Shown here one piece after another: positions 1-8,095 of a stretch of 64,000 nucleotides of DNA (position 1 is its first letter; the number at the start of each line of letters is the position of its first letter). The stretch spans positions 6,243,001 through 6,307,000 of the forward strand of contig NZ_CP036433.1 in NCBI RefSeq assembly GCF_007751035.1. Reading direction: 5' to 3'. The position numbers and the translations under genes are program-made. This stretch comes from Lignipirellula cremea (GTDB lineage Bacteria; Planctomycetota; Planctomycetia; Pirellulales; Pirellulaceae). The notes under the pieces are model-generated. The model was not told where the DNA came from and made no database searches. It saw only the letters and a list, made by a program, of their open reading frames with translations.

Positions 1-1752
1 ATTCCGCTGAAAGATCTACTCGGCAAACAGTGGCCCGCCTACGTCAGTCGATCGATCCAGCTACTGGGCGGCAACTATCCGGTCAACCAGGCCGGCATGC
101 GCGAAGGTCAGGGGCCCCATGGCTATGAGATGGTTATTTCGCAGGACGGCAAATCGGGCCAGCGCGGACAGCTGATGTTCAACACGCCGCTGATCGGCGG
201 GCGATACCGTCTGACCGTACAGGCCTACGCGACGCCGCGGCTGGAGAAAGACGGTCGCCCGATTCCTCCGCAGGGAGTGAGTATTCTGGGAGTATCCGTC
301 AACGGGGAAGACGTCCAGCGGATCGCGATCCCGCTGGCCGACAAGCCGCAGCCGTTTGTGTGCGAGTTTACCTCCGACCATAGCCGCACCCAGGTTTATC
401 TGAACGGCGCCACCGAAGTTAACAAGCTGGAGCTGAAGCCGGTTCCGAATCTGGTCATTACCGAGGCGCGTCTTGAAGGGCCGCTGTACGACGCCTGGCC
501 GCCGGCCAGCCACCGGGCCATTTTTGGGGCGGGCGGAACCGACGCCACGCCGGAAATTCTTCGCCGCTTTGCCTCGCGTGCCTTTCGTCGCCCGGCCACC
601 GACGCCGAAGTAGCAAAGTATACCGCGCTGTGCGAGGCCGAGATTCGGCAGGGCGCGTCGCCGCTGGAAGCGATCAGGGTCGGGCTGAAAGCGATTCTCG
701 TGTCGCCGCACTTTCTGTTCCTGATCGAACCGGTCGACTCGTCAGGACGGCTGAGCGACTACGCGCTCGCTTCGCGGCTGTCGTACTTTTTGTGGAGTTC
801 CATGCCCGACGACGAGCTGTTCCAGCTGGCCGCCGACGACCGTTTGCATCTCCCCGCCGAGCTGGAAAAGCAGGTCGCCCGGATGCTGCAGGATCCCAAA
901 GCCGAAGCGTTTGTCAACGAGTTTGGCGGGCAATGGATCGGCTTTCATCGGCTCGCAGAGGCGGCGCCGGACCCCGATATTTTCCCCACGTGGGATGAAG
1001 ACCTGCGCCGCGCCATGCTGGCCGAAAGCCAGCAGTTCTTCCGGCACGTGATGCTGGAAAATCGTCGCCTGACCGAATTTTTGCTGGCTGATTACACGTT
1101 TGCCAATGAACGGCTGGCCCGGCATTACGGGATCGAAGGCGTCCAGGGCGGAGCGCTGCAGCAGGTCGCCCTGCCGGCGGACAGCAAACGTCGAGGCGGG
1201 CTGATCACGCAGGCTGGCGTACTGACAGTGGCTTCCCAGCCGACCCGATCGTCCCCCGTTTTCCGTGGGATTTTCGTCCTGGAAAAACTCTTCAATCGCC
1301 CGCCGCCCAATCCGCCGGCCGATGTGCCGGCGCTCGAAGAAGCGGCGGCGACCGGCGAGGCCCAAACGGTGCGTGAACAGCTGGCCCGGCATCGAGCCGA
1401 TGCAAGCTGCGCCGCCTGCCACAATCGGATCGATCCGTGGGGACTGCCGCTGGAAGAGTTCGACGGCATTGGCCGCTGGCGGAAGATGACCGCCGAAGAT
1501 CTCACCGCCAGCCTGCAGGACGGCGAGCAGATCACAGGCGCCCACGACCTGCAGGACGCGCTGCTCTCACAGAAAGACGCCTTTGTTGCCGGGCTGGCGG
1601 AGAAGATGCTGCTGTACGCCCTGGGACGCACGCTCAGCTGGAGCGACCAGCAGGCAGAGCCCGAAATCGTCCGCCAGGTCGCTGCCGCGGACTACCGCTT
1701 TCAGAGTCTGGTCCAAGCAATCATCCTGTCACCGCCGTTTCAGAATCGGTAA
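1..1752 (+). CDS. DUF1592/DUF1588/DUF1585 planctomycete cytochrome-like protein (5' truncated)
   Basis: The reading frame is open from the first base, so the N-terminus lies outside the window; 583 codons are visible before TAA. Domains recognised in order, numbered from the first visible codon: a beta-rich segment (about 1-170), a DUF1595-like helix block with the RAFRRPATDAEV motif (about 185-240), DUF1592 with LASRLSYFLWSSMPDDEL (about 250-380), DUF1588 around QPTRSSPVFRG with a CAACH haem-type motif near residue 470, and DUF1585 to the end. This is the planctomycete PSD/PSCyt family, usually secreted and often paired with a DUF1552 protein; the function is not established. Redox or polymer-related roles are inference. 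A second member of the family is at 19909-23277. Confidence 0.9.
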   Translation: MPLKDLLGKQWPAYVSRSIQLLGGNYPVNQAGMREGQGPHGYEMVISQDGKSGQRGQLMFNTPLIGGRYRLTVQAYATPRLEKDGRPIPPQGVSILGVSVNGEDVQRIAIPLADKPQPFVCEFTSDHSRTQVYLNGATEVNKLELKPVPNLVITEARLEGPLYDAWPPASHRAIFGAGGTDATPEILRRFASRAFRRPATDAEVAKYTALCEAEIRQGASPLEAIRVGLKAILVSPHFLFLIEPVDSSGRLSDYALASRLSYFLWSSMPDDELFQLAADDRLHLPAELEKQVARMLQDPKAEAFVNEFGGQWIGFHRLAEAAPDPDIFPTWDEDLRRAMLAESQQFFRHVMLENRRLTEFLLADYTFANERLARHYGIEGVQGGALQQVALPADSKRRGGLITQAGVLTVASQPTRSSPVFRGIFVLEKLFNRPPPNPPADVPALEEAAATGEAQTVREQLARHRADASCAACHNRIDPWGLPLEEFDGIGRWRKMTAEDLTASLQDGEQITGAHDLQDALLSQKDAFVAGLAEKMLLYALGRTLSWSDQQAEPEIVRQVAAADYRFQSLVQAIILSPPFQNR

Positions 1753-1773
1753 GCCGCCAGCCTGGTCCGAGGC

Positions 1774-3109
1774 TGGCAAGTCCGCCGGGCGGATGGCTTG
1801 CTTGGGCTGTCGGGTGACAATACGTATACCGGCCTGACCACGGTGGAAGCCGGTTTCCTGGTCAACAGCGGCAGCCTGGCGGGCGACGTGACGGTCTTCG
1901 ACGGAGCGACCTACGGCGGTTCCGGTTCGGCGCAGAATCTGATCATCAACAGCGGCGGTGTTCTGGCAGTCGGCGACGGCATTGGCACGACGACCGCGGC
2001 TTCGCTAACGCTGAATAGCGGCTCGATCATGGAGTTTTAACTCGGCCCGCCCGGTACGGTCGGCGGCGTGAACGATCTGCTCCAGGTCAACGGGGATCTC
2101 ACCCTCAATGGAACCGTGAATATCGCCAATGCCGGCGGATTCGATTTCGGCACGTATCGCCTGATCAACTACACCGGCTCCCTCATCGATAACGGCCTCG
2201 ATGTGGGAACGCTGCCGGCGGGCTTTCACCTGAACGAGGCGACGATCCAGACCGCGATCAACAACCAGATTAACCTGGTGATGGTAGGCACTGCTTTCTG
2301 GAACGGCTCCACGACCACGGCTGACGGAACCATTCATGGCGGCGACGGCGTATGGAACGCCGGCAACACCAACTGGACCAGCGCCGACGGCACGGCGACC
2401 GACCCCTGGAAAAGCCAGGACGCAGTCTTTGCCGGTGCGGCCGGCGTGGTCTCCGCCAGCGGCGACCTGACCTTCAACAACATGCAGTTTACGACCGACG
2501 GCTACCGGATCACCACCGCTGACGACGCCACGCTTTCGTCCCAGGCGGGATCCGGCATTCGGGTCGATGCGGGAGTCACGGCCGAAATCGGCGTCAAACT
2601 GACGGGAACCGGCAGCATCGAAAAGCTCGACGCGGGCACGCTTATCCTGAGCGCCGACAACGACGACACCGGCGGCGTGTGAAGCAGTTCCCGTCGCACT
2701 ATCTGCTATCCCTGGTGGGATACGGTCGCCAGCAGTATGAAACCCGGCGGGCGATTCCGGCCGGCCCGGCCGCACAAACGGCCGAAGCCCGCTACGGAGC
2801 GAACCAGTTCCACACCTACCTGGAAGCTGGAACCACGCTGGAAGGCGCCCACTGGAACGCCACCCCTTACGCGGGCCTGCAGTAGGTTGGAAACCGCCGC
2901 GAGTCCTTTACGGAAACGGGAGCCATCGGCCTGACCTCGGGACCGGACAGCGTCGATTCGCTGCGATCGGCGCTGGGGATGCGGGTGTACGCCACACCGC
3001 ACTCGGTCGCACGCTGGTGCGTTTCTCCCTGGGCTTCTGCGGCTACGACAGCCAGATCAGCGCCAACTACGCCTTGCACAGCGGCGCCGGCGAGTCGCGC
3101 GGAATGTTG
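1774..3109 (+). pseudogene. Decayed autotransporter (PATR passenger repeat plus beta-domain fragments)
   Basis: Three reading frames in succession encode parts of one autotransporter. Frame 1 (about 1774-2682) has a passenger-associated repeat (GDNTYTGLTTVEAG) and the downstream LQVNGDLTLNGT block, but a TAA at 2038-2040 replaces the Glu expected in the usual F-E-L-G-P-P-G stretch, and TGA ends it at 2680. Frame 3 (2679-about 3015) encodes beta-domain start (PYAGLQ, SFTETGAIGL, SLRSALGMR) with TAG at 2883-2885 where Tyr is usual. Frame 2 (about 3002-3109) encodes the last strands (GYDSQISANYALHSG). N-terminal passenger, signal peptide and part of the barrel are missing. Several independent lesions make a sequencing error unlikely, though this rests on family patterns recalled from memory. 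Confidence 0.8.
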
Positions 3110-3175
3110 ACCCGGCGGATGCGGCAGCGGATACTGAACCGCTTGCAGTCCGCATGGTTCACACGAGGAAATCGA

Positions 3176-4627
3176 ATGAGATCCTGTTATGGCGCCTTTT
3201 CGCCAAGTCGTCGTTTGTTGTTTCGCGGTCGTTCGCCCTTTCCCTGGGCCATGCTTCTGCTGATCACCGCGATCAGTGCGTTGTCAGCCGGACAGTCGGC
3301 CCAGGCGGCCAAACAGCAGGCCAGGCCCAATATTGTGCTGCTCATGTGCGACGACATGGGCTACGAGGGCGTGTCGGCTTATGGCAGCCAGACGTACAAG
3401 ACGCCGCATCTGGATCGGCTGGCGTCGCAAGGCTTGCTGTTCAACCATTGCTATTCCACGCCGATCTGCACCACCTCGCGCGTGCAAATCATGACGGGCA
3501 AATACAACCACCGGAATTATGTCCGGTTTGGCTTTCTCGATACGAATCAGATTACGTTTGGCAATCTGTTGCGCGACGCCGGTTACGCCACGGCCATTGC
3601 GGGAAAGTGGCAACTGGGAGGCGACGGAAAAACAGTGCGAGACTTCGGTTTTGACAACTACTGTTTGTGGCAGGTCAGCGGCGGCCGCGACTCCCGTTTC
3701 TGGGATCCGCGCATCGAGCAGGACGGCAAACTGCTGGACGGGCTGGAAGAAAAGTTCGGACCGGACGTTTTCTGCGACTACCTGTGCAACTTCATCCACG
3801 AGAAAAAAGAGAAGCCGTTTTTCGTCTACTATCCAATGGTCCTGGTGCACTGGCCGTTTGTGCCCACGCCGGACAGCCCGCCCGGCGGAAGTCGCGAGCG
3901 TTCTGGCAAGTACGACGGCCAGAACGGCGGCGTCGAATACTTTCCCGATATGGTGAACTACCTGGACAAGATTGTCGGTCGGCTGATCGACCAACTGAAG
4001 CAAGACGACCTCGTCGACAACACCCTGTTCCTGTTCACCTGTGATAACGGCTGTGCGACAAACATTGTGTCGCAAATGGGCGACCAGACCATCCACGGCG
4101 GCAAAGCCAGCCTGCCCGACGCCGGGACCCACGCCGCCCTGGTCGCCTACTGGCCGGCCGTGATCAAACCGACCGGCCCGATCAACACCTTGGTGGATCT
4201 GAGCGACATTCTGCCGACGCTGGTCGCGGCAACTGGCGCCAAATTGCCGGCCGACGGCCCGATCGATGGCGTGTCATTCCTGCCCGTCCTGCGGGGCGAA
4301 ACGCAAGAGAGCCGGCCCTGGATCTTCTGCCATTACTCGCGAAACGGCCTGCCCAGGGAACCCAAGGCTGCCGAAAAACGAGAAGAGATCATCGCCAAGC
4401 AGCAGCGAGAAATCCAGGCCAAAACCCTCGGTCGCTTTGCCCGCACGCAGCGCTACAAACTCTACGAAGACGGCCGTTTTTACGACATCAGCCAGGACGT
4501 CCTGGAGAAGAAGAATCTGCCGCCCGGCTCTAGCTCCGCAGAAGCAGAAGCGGCCCGTAAAACGCTGCAGGCCGTCCACGACCAGATGGGCCCGTGGGAA
4601 CCGTTCAGCGCCGGCAAAGACGACTAA
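3176..4627 (+). CDS. Secreted sulfatase (Cys-type, S1 family)
   Basis: The protein has 483 residues. The start at 3176 is chosen because GAGGA (3165-3169) lies 6 bases upstream and the product then begins with a basic, hydrophobic signal sequence ending near AQAAKQQ. An upstream in-frame GTG at 3017 would translate pseudogene remnant and is rejected. Catalytic features: RPNIVLLMCDDMGYEG with the two metal-binding Asp (59 and 60), and CTTSR at 98-102, a C-x-[ST]-x-R type sulfatase signature whose Cys would be converted to formylglycine. FFVYYPMVLVHWPF and FLFTCDNG match later conserved blocks. Planctomycetes carry many such enzymes for sulfated polysaccharides; the substrate here cannot be read. 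Likely periplasmic or exported. No FGE-type maturase is in the window. Confidence 0.93.
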   Translation: MRSCYGAFSPSRRLLFRGRSPFPWAMLLLITAISALSAGQSAQAAKQQARPNIVLLMCDDMGYEGVSAYGSQTYKTPHLDRLASQGLLFNHCYSTPICTTSRVQIMTGKYNHRNYVRFGFLDTNQITFGNLLRDAGYATAIAGKWQLGGDGKTVRDFGFDNYCLWQVSGGRDSRFWDPRIEQDGKLLDGLEEKFGPDVFCDYLCNFIHEKKEKPFFVYYPMVLVHWPFVPTPDSPPGGSRERSGKYDGQNGGVEYFPDMVNYLDKIVGRLIDQLKQDDLVDNTLFLFTCDNGCATNIVSQMGDQTIHGGKASLPDAGTHAALVAYWPAVIKPTGPINTLVDLSDILPTLVAATGAKLPADGPIDGVSFLPVLRGETQESRPWIFCHYSRNGLPREPKAAEKREEIIAKQQREIQAKTLGRFARTQRYKLYEDGRFYDISQDVLEKKNLPPGSSSAEAEAARKTLQAVHDQMGPWEPFSAGKDD

Positions 4628-4683
4628 GGATCCCGAGGTCGATTGCCTGGCAATATCGGTTTCGTCGTTTTGCCAAATCGCCA

Positions 4684-4754
4684 GCGCAGAAAGTTGACTT
4701 TCGCTCCGCGAAAGCACGCGTCCTTTCACGGAGTGAAAGGCGACTGTCCGGCGT
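4684..4754 (+). repeat. Interspersed hairpin repeat, copy A
   Basis: It contains two palindromes: CTTTCGC/GCGAAAG (4698-4714) and CTTTCAC/GTGAAAG (4723-4739). The second palindrome, its flank CGACTGTCCGGCGT and the leading GCGCAGAAAGT recur in inverted orientation at 9670-9719. The first hairpin is absent from that other copy. It lies between the convergent sulfatase and membrane-protein genes. Confidence 0.75.
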
Positions 4755-4829
4755 CTGATCTGCCTCAAAACGACGAATCAACATCCGGCGGTGATTCCAT
4801 TCGCGTGGAAAGCCATCGTTGCCAGTTCT

Positions 4830-4849
4830 CCCGGCCGCCAACGGCCGGG
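4830..4849. terminator. GC-rich hairpin at convergent gene ends
   Basis: Perfect 8-bp stem CCCGGCCG/CGGCCGGG with a 4-base loop, 4 bases beyond the stop codon of the minus-strand gene at 4854. There is no T-run, so intrinsic termination is uncertain; an mRNA 3'-end stabiliser is the alternative. Confidence 0.45.
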
Positions 4850-4853
4850 CCGC

Positions 4854-5372
4854 TTAAACTTTCGGCGATTTAACCGTTTTCGCGTTGTCGCCAATATCCG
4901 TGGGCAGGGACGGCAGGCGGCTGTTAGCCTGTCGATCGCTCAGCAATACGTTCGAGAACGTCCGTTCCAGCGCGAGCATGCCGAGCGTGCCTGTCAGTAA
5001 CAGCACGCCAGCCAGCAGTCCCGCGTTCCACGCCAACTGCATCGCGTGCGGTCCGCGACGAATGGGCGTATCCGCCAGCACCCGGGCGCCGGGCGGCGGA
5101 AACTGTCGCGTGCTGCGAATCCGCCACGCCATACGTCCCCACCAGGCGGCCCCTGCCAGCAGGCCCAGGCCGGCAGCCAAGGCGAATGCTCGCACCAGCC
5201 AGAGTGCATTGGCGATCGCCAGATCCAGATTGGTCTGGGCCAGTTCCAACTGCTGCCCCAGGTACCACCGCAGGCCAAAAACCATTCCCACGCCGGCCAG
5301 GGCCGACGCGGCCAGCGTCCAGTTGGCGATGCGTTTGAGTTTCAGGTCGGCAGGTACTACTCGGCGGCTCAT
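4854..5372 (-). CDS. Small integral membrane protein, unknown function
   Basis: 172 residues with three clear hydrophobic segments: about 17-37 (WTLAASALAGVGMVFGLRWY), 57-80 and 114-135. A basic N-terminus (MSRRVVPADLKLKR) precedes the first helix, and the region between helices 2 and 3 is Arg/Pro-rich, so it is probably cytoplasmic or a short loop. I recognise no family. It converges on the sulfatase. No strong Shine-Dalgarno sequence is visible before the ATG. Codon usage and length are those of a real gene; function cannot be assigned. Confidence 0.65.
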   Translation of the reverse strand: MSRRVVPADLKLKRIANWTLAASALAGVGMVFGLRWYLGQQLELAQTNLDLAIANALWLVRAFALAAGLGLLAGAAWWGRMAWRIRSTRQFPPPGARVLADTPIRRGPHAMQLAWNAGLLAGVLLLTGTLGMLALERTFSNVLLSDRQANSRLPSLPTDIGDNAKTVKSPKV

Positions 5373-5521
5373 GGCTGCGACTCGACAAGGGGGAAAGCGG
5401 GGATGCAGGACCGGCAGGCGTCTTTCGACTTTTCAAGGAGATCGGCACGGCGGACTTTGGCGGTCAGCGGTGCGGGCGTCCTTGGCAACGTCCTGAAGTA
5501 AGAAAAAGGAAGAGAAAGGTA

Positions 5522-5551
5522 GCCCTCGTTTAACAAGTGTCAAACGAGGGC
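5522..5551. other. Perfect 10-bp stem-loop
   Basis: GCCCTCGTTT at 5522-5531 and its exact complement AAACGAGGGC at 5542-5551 with a 10-base loop. There is no adjacent T-run on either strand. It sits about 150 bases upstream of the minus-strand membrane gene and could be a leader structure, an operator-type inverted repeat or the 3' end of an unseen transcript. Confidence 0.5.
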
Positions 5552-5845
5552 AAATCCCCTTCATCAGAGCACGAACCACACGGCTTGATGGTTCAGGTAG
5601 CCAGCGCGATACCGCTGGCGGGCCGCTGTCGTAACGCGGCCGAGGTTAGTCTCGCGATACCGATCCCCACGCCGGAGAAAGCTCCAAGGGTTTCGATCAG
5701 ATCGCGTTCGATTCGGGCGCCGTTGAAACGGGTTGCTGGCGGCCATGATTCAGGCTGCCGGCAGTCCCCAGTGCTGGTCGCCGGCGAGAGGTCGAAGGCG
5801 TCTTGCCTTGCGGTTCTCACTGGCGGGTTTCAGGCCCAGAAGACC

Positions 5846-5866
5846 GCGGGGCGAAAAAAGCCCCGC
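5846..5866 (-). terminator. GC hairpin downstream of the BBP7 gene
   Basis: GCGGGGC/GCCCCGC with a 7-base A-rich loop, flanked by GACC/GGTC that can extend the stem past a one-base bulge. It is 37 bases beyond the stop codon of the gene ending at 5903. It lacks a downstream T-run, so factor-independent termination is only possible, not shown. Confidence 0.5.
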
Positions 5867-5902
5867 AGGTCGTTTCTGCTGTCAGGATGCAGCGGGCAGA
5901 GT

Positions 5903-7555
5903 TTAGTAGCAGAACTCGACGCCGCCGTAGGCGCCGTGCAGGAGCAGGCAACCGTTCTTGTTGATGTTGGCGACGCCGTCGATGTCGGCGAAGTTACGCG
6001 GAATCTGATCCTGCGGCAGAGCAACCCCGTTGACGGCCACAGCGCGGTAACCGGCGTTGATGCTCCAGTGGCAACCGATCTTGTAGTTGACGCCGGCTTT
6101 GATTTCGCCCAGCATGGCGATGGCGTCATCCGACGAGCGGATGTCGTAAGCGCGTCCTTCGTTCGGGATGCCGGGGACAACCGTCGCGGCGCCGCCCGCT
6201 CCGCCGATGCGGGAGTGGTGCGTCATGTGGTTGTTGAACAGGCCGAATTTCACGCCGAAGTCCGCCGTGAGGCAATTCGTCACCCGATAAGCACCATTGC
6301 CGCCAAACTGGAAGCCGAACAGGTCGTTCTTGGTGTTGATGTTGTAGTACAATTCGTCGGCCGAGCCGTCAAAGGTCGTGTCGGTCTCGTCGCTGGCGTA
6401 TTCCCAGTTCTCGCCAATGTTCATGTAGCGGAAACCAAACAACCAGTTCATGTTGAAGCGAGGACCGCAGACGCCGGCGCCGCCGAAGGCCGCGCCCTGG
6501 GGACCGCAACCGCCGGTCGGGCAGCTGCAGCAGAACTGCTGGGGGCTGTACACAAAGTTGACTTCGGCGTTGTGGTACTGGAATTCGCGACGCAGGCGAT
6601 GACGGGCCGCGTTGTCGTACCAGTCGTTGACGTTGCCGTAACCGCCGCCGTCGTCGTAACCGATGGTGGTAAAGTCAAACACCGTGTTCAGGTCGGCAGC
6701 CGTACCCTGCACACCGTCGGGATCGTAGGCGTTGGCTTCCTGGTTGCTGGGATACAGGCCCCAGTAACCCACTTCGACCGCCCAGCAGTTGCTCAGGCGA
6801 TGACCGAGGAACACCTCGACGCCGCCGGACCAGTCCATGGCTGCATCTTTGCTCGACAGCAGCTGACCGACCGGGTTCGAGGTATCAAAGCTGATCTGGC
6901 TGAAGTCGTCGCCCTTGCGGGTCATGACCATGCCGTTGACATAACCGTACCAGCAGCCGCCTCCGCCGTAGCGATGCGCGGTAAAGTTGTTGATGGCTCC
7001 CGCGGAAGCATAATCGCCGCCCCAGCCGCCTAACCAGCCGCTGGAACCGCCCTCTACATAGCCGCCGTCAATCACTTCGCCCTGGGCGTAAGCGCCGGAG
7101 CCGCTGCCTTCCACACAGCTCGAACCCATCGGGGCGGGGGAGCTGTAACCAGGCGTGCCGTGCGAAGGGCTGCTATAGGCGGGCGTGCCGTGCGACGGTG
7201 CGCTGTACATCCGCGAACCCTCACTGGGCGCACTGTAGGTGCGGGCGCCCTGCTGGGGTGCGCCGTAAGCCGGCATGCTCTGCGTCGCGGACGAGCCGCT
7301 GGCGTGGGGAACTTCATAAGCCGAATCGTTATAGGCCGACGGCTCTTGCGGGGCGGCCGCAGGCGTCGGGATCGCTTCGGGTTTCGAATCTTCGAACATG
7401 CGGGCCGTCTGATAGACAGGCTGCGCACTGTAGCCATTCCAGGGATTCTGGAAGGTCGGCGTCGGCAGCAGATTCGAGGACTGGGCAAAGACCGGGCTTG
7501 TCAGACAGACAAGACCAAGCGAGGACGCAAGGGCGCCCCAGAAAAAGGATTTCAT
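5903..7555 (-). CDS. BBP7-type outer-membrane beta-barrel protein
   Basis: 550 residues. The ATG at 7553-7555 is chosen because GGAG lies 8 bases upstream and it gives a signal peptide (MKSFFWGALASSLGLVCL...VFAQ); a longer reading from 7669 has no such support. Residues about 60-160 are low-complexity with repeated YSAPS/YSSPS units. From about 220 the protein has alternating barrel strands typical of BBP7: GHRLSNCWAVEVGYWGL, FGFRYMNIGENWEYAS, GFQFGGNGAYRV, INAGYRAVAVNGVAL, ending in an aromatic residue (EFCY). BBP7 proteins are expanded in planctomycetes and thought to sit in the outer membrane. A Cys-rich spot (CCSCPTGGCG) interrupts a loop. Divergent from the ApbE gene. Confidence 0.85.
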   Translation of the reverse strand: MKSFFWGALASSLGLVCLTSPVFAQSSNLLPTPTFQNPWNGYSAQPVYQTARMFEDSKPEAIPTPAAAPQEPSAYNDSAYEVPHASGSSATQSMPAYGAPQQGARTYSAPSEGSRMYSAPSHGTPAYSSPSHGTPGYSSPAPMGSSCVEGSGSGAYAQGEVIDGGYVEGGSSGWLGGWGGDYASAGAINNFTAHRYGGGGCWYGYVNGMVMTRKGDDFSQISFDTSNPVGQLLSSKDAAMDWSGGVEVFLGHRLSNCWAVEVGYWGLYPSNQEANAYDPDGVQGTAADLNTVFDFTTIGYDDGGGYGNVNDWYDNAARHRLRREFQYHNAEVNFVYSPQQFCCSCPTGGCGPQGAAFGGAGVCGPRFNMNWLFGFRYMNIGENWEYASDETDTTFDGSADELYYNINTKNDLFGFQFGGNGAYRVTNCLTADFGVKFGLFNNHMTHHSRIGGAGGAATVVPGIPNEGRAYDIRSSDDAIAMLGEIKAGVNYKIGCHWSINAGYRAVAVNGVALPQDQIPRNFADIDGVANINKNGCLLLHGAYGGVEFCY

Positions 7556-8095
7556 CTCGCAACTCCATGAAGGGGATCGCCGATTCGACCGAGTCTCATA
7601 CTCAAATCGCGTCGACAACAGGAAAGTTACTGGGGACAAAGGGTCCCGTTCATGGATTCCATTCCACACAAGTGATCCGTCGTGGTTCGTACAGACTTCA
7701 TCGTCCAGATCGTCATCTGCGATTGCGGAGAAACGTCTACGGAACCAGAAAATCTTGCCTGCATTGCCCTACATCCCTTACTTGCGCTGTATCTGTAACA
7801 GGGCCCGTTTACCGATCGCCCCCCCAGGCGACAAAACCGGAATCGGACTGCTATAACCGCCGCTTCCGGGACCTGTCCGCTGGGAACCGCGTGGAATTTC
7901 CCAACATAGAATGCGTTTTACGACGGTGCATTTTTCCGCCAACCGCCCGGCGGTAGCTCCGGACCCGCGGGGTCGGTAAGCTGAAGATCTGTCGCGAGCC
8001 AGCCAGAAATTGACGAGCCAAAGAATCTGATGCCGTGCGACGGGCGCCATCCGCCTGCGACTGTTTGTTCGCCTGTCAGAAAGAACCGATCGACC
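7556..8095. other. Divergent intergenic region between BBP7 and ApbE genes
   Basis: 540 bases that must hold the promoters of both flanking genes. I see no convincing gene, hairpin or consensus promoter. Open frames here have poor start context and unrelated composition. Confidence 0.5.

Larger units (their letters stand above)
5373..5902. other. Gene-free stretch with two hairpins
   Basis: 530 bases between the start of the small membrane protein and the end of the BBP7 gene, both on the minus strand. I see no convincing gene. Two perfect stem-loops lie here (5522-5551 and 5846-5866, listed separately). The promoter of the 4854-5372 gene should lie in the part next to 5373, but no clear -35/-10 pair is visible. 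Confidence 0.5.

Noticed and set aside
3017-3175. N-terminal extension of the sulfatase from GTG 3017
   Set aside because: These codons encode the last beta-strands of the broken autotransporter; a signal peptide and Shine-Dalgarno support ATG 3176.
5537-7033. Plus-strand frame opposite the BBP7 gene (498 codons)
   Set aside because: No motif; it would require displacing a well-supported signal peptide and beta-barrel on the other strand.
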